A stretch of 64,000 nt of DNA from Cranoglanis bouderius (GCA_023630585.1 CM042565.1:14199013-14263012), one strand, 5' to 3'; counted from the stretch's first letter, positions 41,119 to 53,230 are shown. Notes: a model not told the origin generated them from the sequence alone. Program-made: numbers and translations.

Positions 41119-42185
41119 GCTCGGACTTAACGAAATAAATAATGAAAGCATGATGAGATTTTTTTTGAACAAACACACTGAGGGCATTAAGTTTGCAATC
41201 AAATCAAGAAATAACACTGAACAGGTGAACACCACCAGGGAACAGACCAATGACATGATGGGACAGATATTAGACCAAAACAGAAACAAAAGCACTGGAA
41301 TAGTAAACAAAAACATAAAAGAAAGCACATTGCGTGAATGTTCGGTGTCAAAACACACATCCTTTTTTACAAAAGCAACCGCCAGTCTGTAAAATGAGTG
41401 ATTGATTGATGTTACTTTAGAGTGTATTTGGCGTGCTTCAATATTTCTGGCTTTTTCAACTTCGTGAATTCTTCCTACAGTTGTAGTGAAAATTTGATGA
41501 AAGTGTACTTTCCGATGTATCTGCAATCTATCAGGACTGAGAGGTGTTTCGGACTTTCCTTTACCGGAATGATTTAGATCCATAGGCATCACAACTGACC
41601 TTAGTGTGAACTTTGAACCTGAGGGAGTATCTACATCAAAGTAAAGAGTGAAGTGAGCTGGGATCCATTCTGGCTCTTACACACATACACACAAAGAAAG
41701 GCACTTTCTTGCCTTTAATCTCTCAGTGCCTATTCAGGACTGTATTCCTGAGGTCATGTTCTTCTCATGGTGAACACTGTCCAATCAGATTTCTGCAAAA
41801 AAAGAAAAAAAAAAGCGTCTGTTATTTTCCGTGTCTCTTGTAGTTGTATCTGTCTGGGAAGCGAGCCAATGGTGTTTTTGTAAACTGAGGTAAACCTAGA
41901 TATGTTTTTTTTTCTTGTCTTTTACACTTTTGCACTGCCATGTGCCTCTCTTTTTCCCTGACTTTCCATGGTTTCATTTCCTCCTGACTCTCTGGCCTTG
42001 CCTTTTGTATCTGAGCTCTGTTTTTAAAATGCCATCCCAAAGAAGAGAGCTAAATCCCATGGGGAAGTGCTCTGGCAGGGAGATAAAGACCATCGACAAA
42101 ATCTGATATTTGATGGCTCAAAAAAGCCAGAGTTGGGGAGGTTGAAATTTCTGAATCTCATCCGCCTTCATGTGCTGTAAATGGC

Positions 42186-42402
42186 TTGCGCTTATAAAGC
42201 GCTTTTTATCCTTTGCAGTTCATAAAGTGCTTTACACTGTGTCTCATTCACCCATTCACGCACACAGTGGCAATGGCAGCAGAGCTACCATGCAAGGCAC
42301 TTGCCTGGCATCGGGAGCAACTTGGGGTTCAGTGTCTTGCCCAAGGACACTTCAGCACATGGAGTCATGTGGGCCGGGAATCAAACCGCCAACCCTCCGC
42401 TC
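42186..42402 (-). repeat. Third SINE/LINE-tail-type repeat (C-family)
   Basis: 'AAAGCGCTTTTTATCCTTTG', 'CAGTGTCTTGCCCAAGGACA', 'CTTCAGCACATGGAGTC' and 'CCGGGAATCAAACCGCCAAC' occur in this order. This is a widely distributed teleost repeat as I remember it. The tRNA-like end would be at about 42400. Confidence 0.6.
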
Positions 42403-43036
42403 TAAGTTTTCTGATTATCTCTACATTCTTGCTGTGGATATTCTGTGATTGTCTATAGCTGTTGGTCTCCCCTGAACAAAAGAAAGACAAAAATGGAGGA
42501 CAAGCTGAAAGGAATGATTGCATTTTTGTTGTATTTTGATTGTATTTGTTTCATTCTTATATGAGCCATTCCTATAATCAGGTTGTTTAGACAAGAACAG
42601 GAGTCACAAGTTGTTGATGCTACATGCACTGAAGTTGCAAAACTGAAGCTGCCTACCCACTGTCCTGGTGCCTTTTCTGTTGTTCTTTGTAATCCCTTTC
42701 CCCAACGTTTCATTTAGATTCTTCTGCAGAACTGTATATGTGCATCGCAGAAACGTTTTATGGAACCTAGAAGCTTTTTCAGAAACTCTCATAGGCTCTT
42801 GAGGCACCTGCAATCCACTGTGCTATCCAGGGAGTGTTTCTGCCTCGCATCCAGTGATCCTGGCTCCAGGATAAAATGGTTACTGAGGATGAATTAGGGA
42901 ATGAAAGAACTGGAGGCACATTTCCACCAAAGACACCAAGGCTCAACTTAGATCTTAGGCTGTATCTCCGGGAAGATTTTTTACTTCCTGGTCCAGAATG
43001 GGGCGTTTCAACAGAACTATGAAGTTTGCCGTACTG

Positions 43037-43300
43037 AATTTTGCCATTTTCTCAAATGTAAGATTATGGAATGTTGCCATTTGGTCAAATGTTAGCTTAC
43101 AGAATGTTGCTGAGTGGTCAAATGCAAGATTATGGATTGTCGCCATTTGGTCAAATGGAAAATTACGGAATGTTGCTGACTTGTCAAATATAACCTTATG
43201 AAATGTTTCTGATTGGTCAAATGCAAGCTTATGGAATGTTACCATTTGGTCCAATGTTAGCTTATGGAATATTGCTGATTGATCAAATGCAAACAACAAC
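43037..43300. repeat. 33-bp minisatellite, eight units
   Basis: Exactly 8 x 33 bp fit from 43037 to 43300; the unit is near AATGTTGCCATTTGGTCAAA + TGCAAGCTTATGG. Since 33 is a multiple of 3, both strands read as 11-residue repeats, a by-product of the period. Confidence 0.88.
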
Positions 43301-43315
43301 AAAAAAAACCCTCCT

Positions 43316-43602
43316 TCTTCTTCTTCTTCTTTTCCTTTCGGCTGTTCCCTTCAAGGGTCGCCACAGCGAATCATCTGCCTCCATCTAGCCCTATCCCCTG
43401 CATCCTCTTCTCTCAGACTGACCACCTTCATGTCCTCCTTCACTACATCCATAAACCTCCTCTTTGGTCTTCCTCTCGGCCTCCTGCCTGGCAGCTCTAA
43501 CCTCAGCATACTTTTACCGATGTATTCACTCTCCCTCCTCTGAACATGTCCAAACCATCTCAACCTGGCCTCTCTAACTTTGTCTCCAAAACATCTCACA
43601 TG
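43316..43602 (-). mobile_element. 5'-truncated RTE-type LINE 3' end
   Basis: On the minus strand it encodes a LINE C-terminal tail: RLRWFGHVQRR near its start, then PGRRPRGRPKRRFMDVVKED, then RARWRQMIRCGDP. It finishes in a GAA-rich simple tail (43311-43332). It is flanked by long direct repeats (43273-43315 and 43603-43650). RT and endonuclease domains are absent. Clade assignment is from memory of the GRRPRGRPK tail. Confidence 0.75.
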
Positions 43603-43659
43603 TGCTGATTGATCAAATGCAAACAACAACAAAAAAAAAAAAACCCTCCTATGGGTCAT

Positions 43660-45070
43660 TTTTTAGAGCCTGTTTATTAATACTTTTGAAGCAGCATGAT
43701 ATGAATGGAAAAGTTGAACATTCCCATGATGCTTAAGTGGCGACAATGAACTTTGTACATGCATCTGGTGTAATGCAGCTCTATGTAAACGTGGTCTTCA
43801 CATAAGGCAAAACAATAATGAACAGCACAAATTCAACCTTCCTTATTGTTACTGTACTTTTGCCATAATGACCTAATGAAATGCATTGAGTGTTAAATTA
43901 AATGTAACGGTCAAAACAGGAACTGTGTAGTACTTGGTAAGGATAGTTATGAAACTCTCTGGTGGACACATGACTTCAAATTGGATGAATCAGGCATGTT
44001 AGATGGAACTGAAGTCCAGGCTAGTTTGTACATGCCACTCCAGCCCTGCAGCCGTGCCTGTCATGGCGCATCAGATAAAATCATTTGTTCACACCAACTG
44101 CTGCTTTTTAAAATCAAGCTACTGCGTGCCGTCACTGTCCTTTGGATGATCCAGTAAAAGGATGAATAAAATGTAAAACGTGGAAAGGGAAATAGAACAA
44201 GCACTTGTCCGCTCTACTTTTACACCAGAAACTACTTGCTTGAATCTGTTGCTATTCTTTTGGCTTTGAGTAACCCAGAGCAACGATTGCCTTATATAAT
44301 AACAGCCATGGGAATGTACTGACCTGAGACTCACACCTCTCGGCTGTTGTAATTGTTTTGGAGTGCAAACAATGTTCTGCTGTTTCATAATGCATATAAA
44401 TAGTAGGTAAATTACCACATTCCCCTTCAGTCCTCCATGTTGGCCTTGTAACTCTGATGTGGAGAATAAAATGCATATAGACAGGTGAATTTGATCTGAG
44501 TCATGTACCCGCTAAGCAGCATTTGATCGCTATGTTTGCCCTGAGCTATACTTTTTAGCATTAAATTATCTGATAGAACTAAGCTAATGCTTTTTTCAAT
44601 GTCAGCTGCAAATCACATTCAAGAACTGAATACAAATTATGGGAAAACATCTGCTTATGCATCAAGTGGTCTGTGATCAGGATGTAGATGATAATGATAA
44701 TGGTAATTAATTGCTGTTGATGAATGCATGTTGATGTTTTGTGCAAGACAATCCCAGGACTAGCCAAGTGCTACTGTTGGGCTCTTGTGTAAAGTCTCTA
44801 ACCCCTGTCTGGTCCAGGGGCCTTGTGATCCCAGGTTGCTTCCAATTTGCAACAATTTGCATATCTTGTATTCTATACATTTCTTTACATATCCCATCTT
44901 GGACAGAGCCTTGGGCAGGGGTCACAGCACAGGGTCATCTATGGTATCCCACCCCTGACACAGCTGAAGGTTAAAGTTCTAGCTCAAGGATCCAACAAGG
45001 GTAGCATTGTGGTGCTGAATCTTCAGTCAGCAGTCCAGTCTCAGAGATAATATATGCCAAGCCTGAACCT
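43660..45070. other. Intronic sequence before the Ig exon
   Basis: No gene seen. Possible very old SINE traces at about 44750-45030 ('TGTGTAAAGTCTCTAACCCC', 'GAAGGTTAAAGTTCTAGCTC'). Confidence 0.4.
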
Positions 45071-45074
45071 CCAC

Positions 45075-45100
45075 ACTAACTCCTGTTCTCTTCTCCACAG
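45075..45100 (+). other. 3' splice site (polypyrimidine tract plus AG) of the Ig exon
   Basis: A pyrimidine-rich run (ctcctgttctcttctccac) leads straight into AG at 45099-45100. The coding frame opens in phase 1 directly after it. Confidence 0.85.
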
Positions 45101-45424
45101 GTTCTCAGACTCTACGCAGTTTCATAGAGCTGCGTTTCATGTTGGAGCCGCAGGACGTGGTAACAATACGAGGTGGTGTACTACAGCTGGACTGCCAGGC
45201 ACGATCTGACCGTGGTCTTCCCTCCATCTCATGGAAGAAGGATGGCGTGCTGCTGAGCTCGGTGGTGGACGAGCGGAGGCAGCAGCTGGCCAATGGATCA
45301 CTTTTAGTGCAGAATGTGGTGCACTCGCGTCATCACCGGCCTGATGAGGGAGCCTACCAGTGTTTGGCCACTCTGGAGGGTGTGGGGGCCATCGTCAGCC
45401 GCACAGCCAAGGTTACCGTCGCTG
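45101..45424 (+). CDS. dcc: Internal exon encoding an Ig-like domain of a DCC-type netrin receptor (partial gene)
   Basis: The exon encodes 107 whole residues plus a split codon at each end (phase 1 on both sides, the usual layout for an exon carrying one Ig domain). Ig hallmarks are visible: Cys at about residue 31 (LDCQA), Trp at 44 (SISWKKDG), and the DEGAYQC motif with the second Cys at 87. There is an N-glycosylation sequon NGS at 64-66. The stretches SDRGLP, DERRQQL, NGSLL, HSRHH-PDEG and SRTAKV-VAG match my memory of the first Ig domain of vertebrate DCC better than neogenin. DCC is a single-pass netrin-1 receptor in axon guidance and a dependence receptor; this domain would lie outside the cell, near the N-terminus. 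The start is set by the AG acceptor at 45099-45100 and the end by GTGAGT at 45425. The ATG at 45139 is internal, not an initiation site. No other exon of the gene is visible in the window. The paralogue neo1 is the main alternative. Confidence 0.88.
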
Positions 45425-45430
45425 GTGAGT
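45425..45430 (+). other. 5' splice site of the Ig exon
   Basis: GTGAGT follows GCTG, a strong consensus donor. Reading through it would reach TAA within three codons, which supports splicing here. Confidence 0.87.
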
Positions 45431-45486
45431 AAAATTATCTGGGTGGTGAGGATAGGGTTGTGGCATGTTCAACTATGGTTTTAAGA

Positions 45487-45678
45487 CAGTGGTCACCAAA
45501 CTTGTTCCTGGATATCTACCTTCCTGAAGACTTTAGCTCCAACCATAATCATGCCCACCTGACCATCTAATCATTGCCTCAGGAAGTTCTTGATCAACTA
45601 AAACAGGTGTGTTAGATTTTGATTGGAGATGAAACCTGCAGCAAGGTAGATCTCAAGGACGAGGGTTGGTGACCACTG
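45487..45678. mobile_element. hAT-type miniature inverted-repeat element (192 bp)
   Basis: Perfect 13-bp terminal inverted repeats CAGTGGTCACCAA (45487-45499) and TTGGTGACCACTG (45666-45678) are flanked by a perfect 8-bp duplication TTTTAAGA (45479-45486 and 45679-45686). CAG-type ends plus an 8-bp duplication are diagnostic of hAT transposition. There is no transposase. It begins 62 bp after the exon's last base. Confidence 0.92.
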
Positions 45679-47699
45679 TTTTAAGACATGAATTTGCTAA
45701 CATTTTCCTAATTTCCCTATAAGGAACAACTATACTTTTAAAGAATGTATACTCATGACTAACAAACCTACAGAGAACTGTAGTGTGATGGTTTCTCTTT
45801 AAGCTTGTGTGTGTTAAGATAAAGCTCTTAAACTGCAGGAAACCCACCTCGGAAAGGGCTAACGTACAGGAGTACAGAAGAAAAATATGACCACAGACAA
45901 ATTAAAATAACTGTTGAAGATGTTGAGAGACTAAAGATAAAGCAGTTTATTTAACCATTTAATGATGAGCAGTGCACCAGCAAAGTATTACATAATTCCC
46001 TTTAGTACCTGCAGAAGAGGGCTAACTAGCATAATAGAGTTCAGCTTGGCAGGCCAGGCAAGGCTGAATTAAACACTTTATTTTACACTGTCTCTTTTTT
46101 AAGGCATTCTTTTATTTCTTCACATATATATTCAGTAGTTCTCAGTTCCACATCCCAGAATCCCACGCACTGCACATTTTCATATTTTCCTACAGCTCAC
46201 ATAACCCAGCTCATGAAAGGCTTCATAATTTCAAAGTGTACATGGATTTAAGAGCCATTGGCATCTTAATAAAACCTGCCAGACCTACCACCTTTTACAA
46301 ATTTTGCGTAGGAACTATGCATTTTTTAACATCGGAGTATGCCAGTTATCACTCTAAAGAGTTATCACATAAAATATGCAAAAAGACCAGTCGTCTTTTT
46401 TCTGCCCCAATAAAAACGGCAGATGAGCCAGTTGACATGTGAGCCTGGAATGATTGACATTTGTGGAGGTGGTTTGAGCTGATACTGAACCGATACCCCT
46501 GGAAGCCTTTCCACCAGCTCGCACTAATCCCTCGACTCGATTTTCTCGCTTTAAGGATGCGCTGACTCGGCACTGTCACTTTCTGTCAAGGTAAATGGAA
46601 GATGTTTTAAGTTTGTTAACATGAAATAAAATCTATTATTGCATGTTTGACTTGGCTAACATTAGGCAAGTACATAGTTAACACCAGTTAGCTATATTTA
46701 TTAGGTTAATGTTAATAAGAAAGTGACTAAAATGCTTTGTTTGTTCTCCTGCATTGGTCAGTGTAGATGCATTCAAACATCGTGGTCAAGCCATCGCAGT
46801 ATAAACTAGAGTGTGTTTATATACGGGGTTTTACAGTTTTGGTGGTAACTGTACTTTGGGAAAGCTGTTGCTCATTTCTTGTAGTTAAGATGTAGACACT
46901 AGAAAAGTGCACACTTTCATAATAATTGCTGTACGTAACATCTTTTTTCCTAGAACAGGAAGAAAGAAAGTAAACTTTTCTACTTTCCTGCATGTAAAAT
47001 TATCTAGTGTCTTCCCCCCAAGCACCTGGTGGTTACCGACAGTACCAGCTTTATTTATTTCAGGCTCAGCACTACACTATGACAGTGAACCGCTTCAACC
47101 ATCCAACAGTGACCCATGTTAGTCACATGCTGGAAAGGTTGCGGGCTCTTCACCTCCCCATGCTGAGTCCAGAGATGGAGCAGACCTTCTGTCTCTCTGG
47201 AGAGAAAGCTACATTTGGACTCTGAGCTCCTTCACAGCAGGATCTGTTCTTCTTGCTGTGAAGTGGAATAAGACAAAAGAGGTCTCTTCTCGGTCTGCAG
47301 ATGCTCTCTTGGCCCTAGGAAGCACTATAGACTTGGGTGTGAAATTGAATAAGTTTCGGTCCAGATGTCTAGGACTGACGTTATTCATCCTGGAAAGGGA
47401 CTGTGTATCAAAAACCGTTACGAGTCCATCTGGTGGGACTGAGTCAGGGAGATACTGTTAATCCATTTGTCTTTGAAGAACACAAGGAGAAGTTATGACC
47501 TGATAGGTTGATATCTTGCCACTGATGTGGTAATTATGGGGCATTAAACTAGAAGTAACATTCACTGGTGTCTTTAAAAACTTGCCAAATGGCAGCACAG
47601 TGGAGGCTACATTTCTGAGTGGAGGACCAGATTGAGGCTTCGGTGCCAGAAGCCTCAAACTGGGGGAGGTAGGCGCCTTGACTAAATAGACTTGATTTT

Positions 47700-48205
47700 G
47701 TCCAGTGATGTATTTTCACAGTTTCGGGTACCAGACGGTGACTTTGGGCACAGTAATCTGTCTGTGGCAAAAGCGAGAGAGACAGAAAACATGGAGGGTA
47801 TATAAAGAATAATCTTACAGCCACATCTATGACAAGTGTGTGTGGCATTGATTCTGATTGTCAGCAAGCCCATTTGACTGCTTATCTTTTCAAGCCAGTC
47901 TGCATCAGTCAGGTCCAAGAGCTCCTGATTTGAAACCAACTTCACAGGGATATAGTAGAGCAAATGATCTTGAGTGAGACCAGAGGAAGAATCCCATCTT
48001 ATGCATTGGCTAGAAAGCCTCATTTTCTGGCCAAAGGAGAGGCACTGGGTTGACGCTTTGGCTTGAAAGTCTCGATTTCATCCGCAGATGTATTTTCACA
48101 CTTTCGGGTATCAGACTGTGCTGTCGGCCACAGTAATCTGTCTGTGGCAAAAGAAAGAGAGTGGAAGTAGAGGGTATAATAGGTGAATTTTACAGCCAGA
48201 GTACA
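47700..48205. repeat. Pair of ~120-bp direct repeats 380 bp apart
   Basis: GATGTATTTTCACAGTTTCG with GGCACAGTAATCTGTCTGTG and GCAAAAGCGAGAGAG (from 47707) recurs as GATGTATTTTCACACTTTCG ... GGCCACAGTAATCTGTCTGT ... GCAAAAGAAAGAGAG (from 48087). Offset is exactly 380 bp at the shared GATG. The 250 bp between them is not recognised. Confidence 0.75.
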
Positions 48206-48584
48206 GTAACCTTCAAAAGAGACCTGCAGGCATTCTTAATGTCAGACATGTAGCTTGTTTTGAATTTACGGTTCCTTCAGAGCTTATACCTCAAGGCTTT
48301 TAGGTCTTTCTTATACCGAATGAAACCTCTGAAGACTTCAGATAGCTTCTGCTATATAAGAGAGAGCTTGCTCATTTGTTTTTAACGGTTCTTTGAATGT
48401 TTTTGTTTGATTCATTAAAGGATTTTTACACAAAGTTACTAATTGGTTAGGTTTATATCATGATTATATTTCAAGTCTGAGGATGACATGAGGTAACTGT
48501 TAGTGTTAGCGGGGACTGTATAATATTATTCATTTGTGAAAGATCTGAGAAATTTCTCACTGGATAGAAGACCTCAGTCAGAGG

Positions 48585-48800
48585 GTGCCTTCACATATGC
48601 AATGTTTAGTTCGTTTGAGTCTAACCCTGGTCTGTTTTTAACCTCGGTTTGGTTTTTAAGGTGAGAACATAGAAGATGCATGTGGGTGTGGACCAAAACA
48701 GCCAGCCTCGAGCATCTGAGCAAAGTGAACTCTAGACTGGTTCAATTGCAATGATTCGACTCTGATCCAGCGCTTGGTTGTTTCTTGTGATTTCTACACG
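48585..48800. repeat. Interspersed DNA-transposon-type repeat fragment
   Basis: 'TTCACATATGCAATGTTTAG' + TTCGTTTGAGTC, 'ACCTCGGTTTGGTTTTTAAG' and 'GTGGACCAAAACAGCC' resemble a common teleost MITE-like repeat I recall. Ends not resolved. Confidence 0.4.
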
Positions 48801-51688
48801 TACCTGGTAAAGATTCGTTTAGCTTTTTTCATCACCATATTTCTGACCAATGGTTGAAAGAGATTTGTGAGACAATGTTGTTTTTGCTTTTTTTTTTTTT
48901 GGCTTGTTTAATTATGTACCAGCATGAATCCAAACCAACAGTATTAATATCGGTCTGATTCAGACTCATTCAGCAAATGGACTAATACGTGAGAAAGTCT
49001 CCTATATACTGAGTCAGCAGTGATGGCATCAACTTATATACTACCAGGATGCTGTGAAAGTCATTGCTTAATCACAAAGACATTTAGTTCCTGGAGCCAA
49101 AATAGACAAACAGCACAACTGTCATTGAAGCAAAGGGTCAGAAAACATGACCTCTAAGGTCATAAACTTGCTCCTGCAACCCAAAGCATGACACTTAACA
49201 CCACCTTCCTCTAGGGGAACTGTGTCAAATCCTGAACCTCAGATATAATCACTGGAACAGAAATAACATTTTCATGTATGCTGGCTTCTGAGTTTATTAC
49301 ATCATTACTTTAACAAGGCACATGCTAAAATATTTTAAACGAAAGCTCTTTCTAGTGAAGTACAGAGTTTCTTTGCAGTCTTGAGTTTCTCACCTAGGCA
49401 GGCGGGGGGAGCTTGTTACAGCCTTAATACAAGCTCCTAATTTGTCAGACAGACCAACACGTTTTCTCTCCCTCGTAAATAAAGCAAAGGCACAGAGGAC
49501 GGACAAATCAGATTACAAACACATCGCATTTAACACTTCGCCACATTCTTCGCCAGCTTAATCCAGTTACGATCATGAAAAGGTCCCTTGATGTCTCCTG
49601 AACGCGGCTTTCGCGCTCAAATGAAATGAGGCTAGCGCTTTTGCTGTCGCTAACTCGTTTAATTACCACACTCAGGCTAGGAGGTTATTCGGTGCTCCAC
49701 CAAGGGATTTTTCAGAAGTTTTATATGAACGACAATTTAATAATTACAATATATCAATGACAATTTATTTTAATTAATAAAAACTGAGTGGATGATGCCT
49801 TGCGGGAGTGGCGCTATGAACAAGTCAATCAGATGCGTCATAGTCCTGAGCTAAATTAACAAACAGGAAGCTGCTCTCCCAACAGACATAATTACATTAT
49901 GCACTTCCTGGGTTTTTTTTTCCTTTTCTTTTTTACTAATGAGATCTGCAGAACATGACTCATTCATTAAGATCCTCTGGGTGTATCTTGGGCCGAGGAA
50001 CTAAAATTTATACGGTTATCTGCCAGTAAAAATTTGCTGATGGAACATGAAAGCACACATATCACCAAACAAAATGATACAGAATTGCAGTTAAATAAAA
50101 CAAACAAACAAACAAATAAATACATTAACAGTGACGGATAATATATCACAAAAATATCATCACAATATTTCAAGACAATTCTGCGATACATGACATCATG
50201 ATGTATAGTTTTCTTAACAATGCTAATGCAGGTAAAACAGTAATGCATTTAAATATAAACCTTTTAAAAAGTTCATTCGATGATTTTTATTTACTTTTAT
50301 TTATTGCCTGTGAAAACAGTGAAAAGGAGGAAAACAGATAAATAAATAAAGATTCAAACAGGAGAAAACTATCAAATCACGAAGATATCACACAAAAAGT
50401 GCGTTGTGACACAATTTATCAAGATATCCACACGATATCGTCATTATTATATAGTAATTATATTGTCTTTAAAGAAACTACCATGAAAAAACATTGTATA
50501 ATTTTGGATAAACGTAATGGAAGATGCAGAAACAAACGTGTGACAGAAATCTCCAGAAAAACTGGCAGGTTCTCCAGGATACTGGGGGAAAAAAAATTAC
50601 CAGCTGGTTTTCTTATAAAACTACACAACAGTGTATCTGAGAGCATTGATCCAGTTTGAAGGGCAAAGGGTCACACCAATATTGACTAGATTTAGTTGGT
50701 TACTGTTTGCTCTGCTTGTTATAAGTAGAACTGTCTCATTTCATTATTTTTGTGGGAAGTTTTGCTTGACAGAATTTCAACAGCTCAGAAATCTCCCAGA
50801 AAACTCTGATGTTCCCTTACAGCAAAATCATTTGTCTGTTTTTGTATTTCAGAAGCTTCTGATACAAATTCTCATTTACCTGCCGCAGCGGGTAGTGGAG
50901 AAACAGATTTATTTCAAACCCTGGAGAAATTCTGTATAGAAAATTGATTACATGGCGTTGTTTATCATGTTTAGGCCATATACCTTTGAATGGAGTAGGT
51001 AGCAGTACATAGTAGATGGTATAGCTTAAAAATGATTGCACAATGGACAAGATGCTTGAATTTAGCTTTTTGAAATGTGCATAGCCTTCTGGAAAGTCTG
51101 GAAAATGGCCCGTTTTGTTGAGAAATACTTGTAATAACTTATAATAACTTATAAATACTTATAACAACAACTTGCACAGGGACTTGTATTCTGGACGCAC
51201 GACAAACAGATAACAGTAACTCCGCTTTGGGTCAGGCTGCATTACACTATGAAATTGTTGATTATTTTCCTATAGCAGCAAGTTTTATTCCGTGCATAAT
51301 ATTTAACGCATCATCATAAAAATCATTTTAAACATATTAATCGTTTTATTGTTTGATTTTGGAAAAATGCGCAACCTTTTTTAGTTAATCGGTGCTTGTA
51401 ACCACTGTCCTAGTTTGGCGAATAATTTTATAGGGGGAAAAAGTGCATTTAAATGGAGCCTGAAGCATGTAGCGAATATTCACAGTGACCTGAAATGTAT
51501 CCCTATTGGCTGACAGTGTTCTGAAAAAGAAAGAAAAGAGAGAAGTTGTTTTTGATCAAAAGTTCGGAATGGAAATCCGCTGGCAGCCAAAAAGACACCC
51601 GTGTGGCCCCGATGCTTCATTGACACATCTGACACACCGACTTGCTGGATTGTGATGTATCGAGTGCAGAGATTTCAGTGAGTCAGGA

Positions 51689-51689
<1 letters not shown>

Positions 51690-51716
<27 letters not shown>
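51690..51716. repeat. (AG)n microsatellite
   Basis: Pure AG run. Confidence 0.9.
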
Positions 51717-51719
<3 letters not shown>

Positions 51720-52639
51720 TTGATGGCACACAGACAGATGAGAGAAAGCAGCTGACAGTGACAGAAACGACCAGCAGGAGAATGATGAAGGCAGAGAGAG
51801 AGGTGGAAGCAGGACGACAGGAAGACAGAGCTGGGGAAGGTGGCGTGATTGAGGCGAGTCTGGACCTGCCTGCAGTGAGTGTCTTCACTAGGAGGAGTCA
51901 CGTACACTGTGTGTCATATGTGACAAACAGCAGCAGGACAATACCAGAGTGCATTAGGAAGCAGCAGATGGTCCAGGATGTTTAATATTGCGCTGAAAAG
52001 TCTAGGAGCAGGTGTGTGAGGTGCAAAGCTGTTAAATAAAAGCCATCGAACGGAATGACTAAGAAGACAGCCTGCACGTTCGCTCTGACTGATCGCTACG
52101 AATAGCTGACTTGAGCTATTTTTTCAGTGGCCTTGCCTTCTGGAAGTTTCTCACCTATTCATTATCACCTTAAATAACAGGTTTACAGCATCAAACCAAA
52201 TCACTCAGCTACCAGATTTTTTCCAGGCATGAAATTTATTGTACCTAATGTCCTCTATAAAGGAATAAACTCCAAATGATTCCAAATTATGTTATAAATC
52301 AGTTTCTCTCCACTCTTAAGCTCTTGACAAAAACTTGGCAGCCATATTTTTGTTTTTTTTTCTCCATTACTAGCACTTTTAAGTATGTATTTTAGTGCTT
52401 TGTAATTCTCATAGTGTATACATTGGAATTCTGTGGAGGCTACAGTGGGCACAAGTTCACCGAAACTGGACAGCTGAAGATTAGAAAAAGACCAAGTTTT
52501 TCTAATATTGGACAGTCCAATTTTGCTGATCACTGTCACCTCAGATTCCTGTTCTTGGCTGGCAGGAGTGGAACCTGATGTGGTGGTCTTCTGGCATAGC
52601 GCATCCACCTCAAGGTTCGATGTGTTGTTCATTTTTAGA

Positions 52640-53035
52640 TGCTTTTCCGCTCACCAAAGAGTGGTTATTTGAGTTACCATAGCCTTCTAGTCAGCTTGAA
52701 CCAGTCTGGCCATTCTCCTCTAACCTCTCTCATCAACAAGACATTTCCACACACAAAACTAGATTTTTGATTTTTTGCACCATTCTGTGTAACCTTTTAT
52801 AGATTGTTGTGTTTGAAAATCCCAGCAATTTCTGAAATTCTCAAACCAGCCCAAAAAACATTCCTTGGTCAATGTCAGTGAGATTTCCCCCCCCCCATTC
52901 TGAAACATGAGTTTGATGTGAACATTACCTAAAGCTCTTTACCTGTATCTGCATGATTTTATGCTTTGCACTGTTGCCTCATGATTGGCATGAATGAGCA
53001 GGTGTTACTAATAAAGTCTTCAGTGACTGTACAGT
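52640..53035 (+). repeat. Teleost interspersed repeat, unclassified
   Basis: Blocks 'GAGTGGTTATTTGAGTTACC', 'CAGTCTGGCCATTCTCCTCT', 'CTGTATCTGCATGATTTTAT' and 'GTTACTAATAAAGTC' occur in the order I remember from a very common fish repeat that ends 'CTAATAAAGTGGCC'. The interior shows deletions. No coding capacity. Confidence 0.6.
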
Positions 53036-53230
53036 ATGTGTGTTCAGTTCTGTTTTGTGATGTCCCTGATTGATAGTATTTCATAGTATAGTATTTCACC
53101 TGGACTTCAGAAAATAAGGGAACAAGTGTGTCTCATAGGTCATAATAAGACTTGTAGTTCTTATGTTAGGGATAAAACACTTGTGAGCATGCTGTAATAG
53201 AAAAAATAATGAACAAAAGGGTGGTGTGAG

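Larger units (their letters stand above)
45690..52630. other. Intronic sequence without a recognised gene
   Basis: It contains a ~120-bp direct duplication (47700-47830 and 48080-48205), a transposon-like patch (48585-48800), an inverted-repeat piece at 51210-51290 and (AG)n at 51690-51716. Open frames have no family character. Confidence 0.45.

Noticed and set aside
42955..43302. 115-codon minus-strand protein of 11-residue repeats
   Set aside because: It is a product of a 33-bp tandem array; the opposite strand is equally open.
47020..47240. Possible exon after a pyrimidine-rich stretch
   Set aside because: Two frames are open but short; no compatible phase-1 Ig pattern or recognised protein motif.
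47682..48023. 113-codon minus-strand frame
   Set aside because: It partly covers one of the direct repeats, and the second copy is not open in the same way.
52255..52632. 125-codon minus-strand frame
   Set aside because: No domain seen and adjacent to an interspersed repeat; not supported as a gene.
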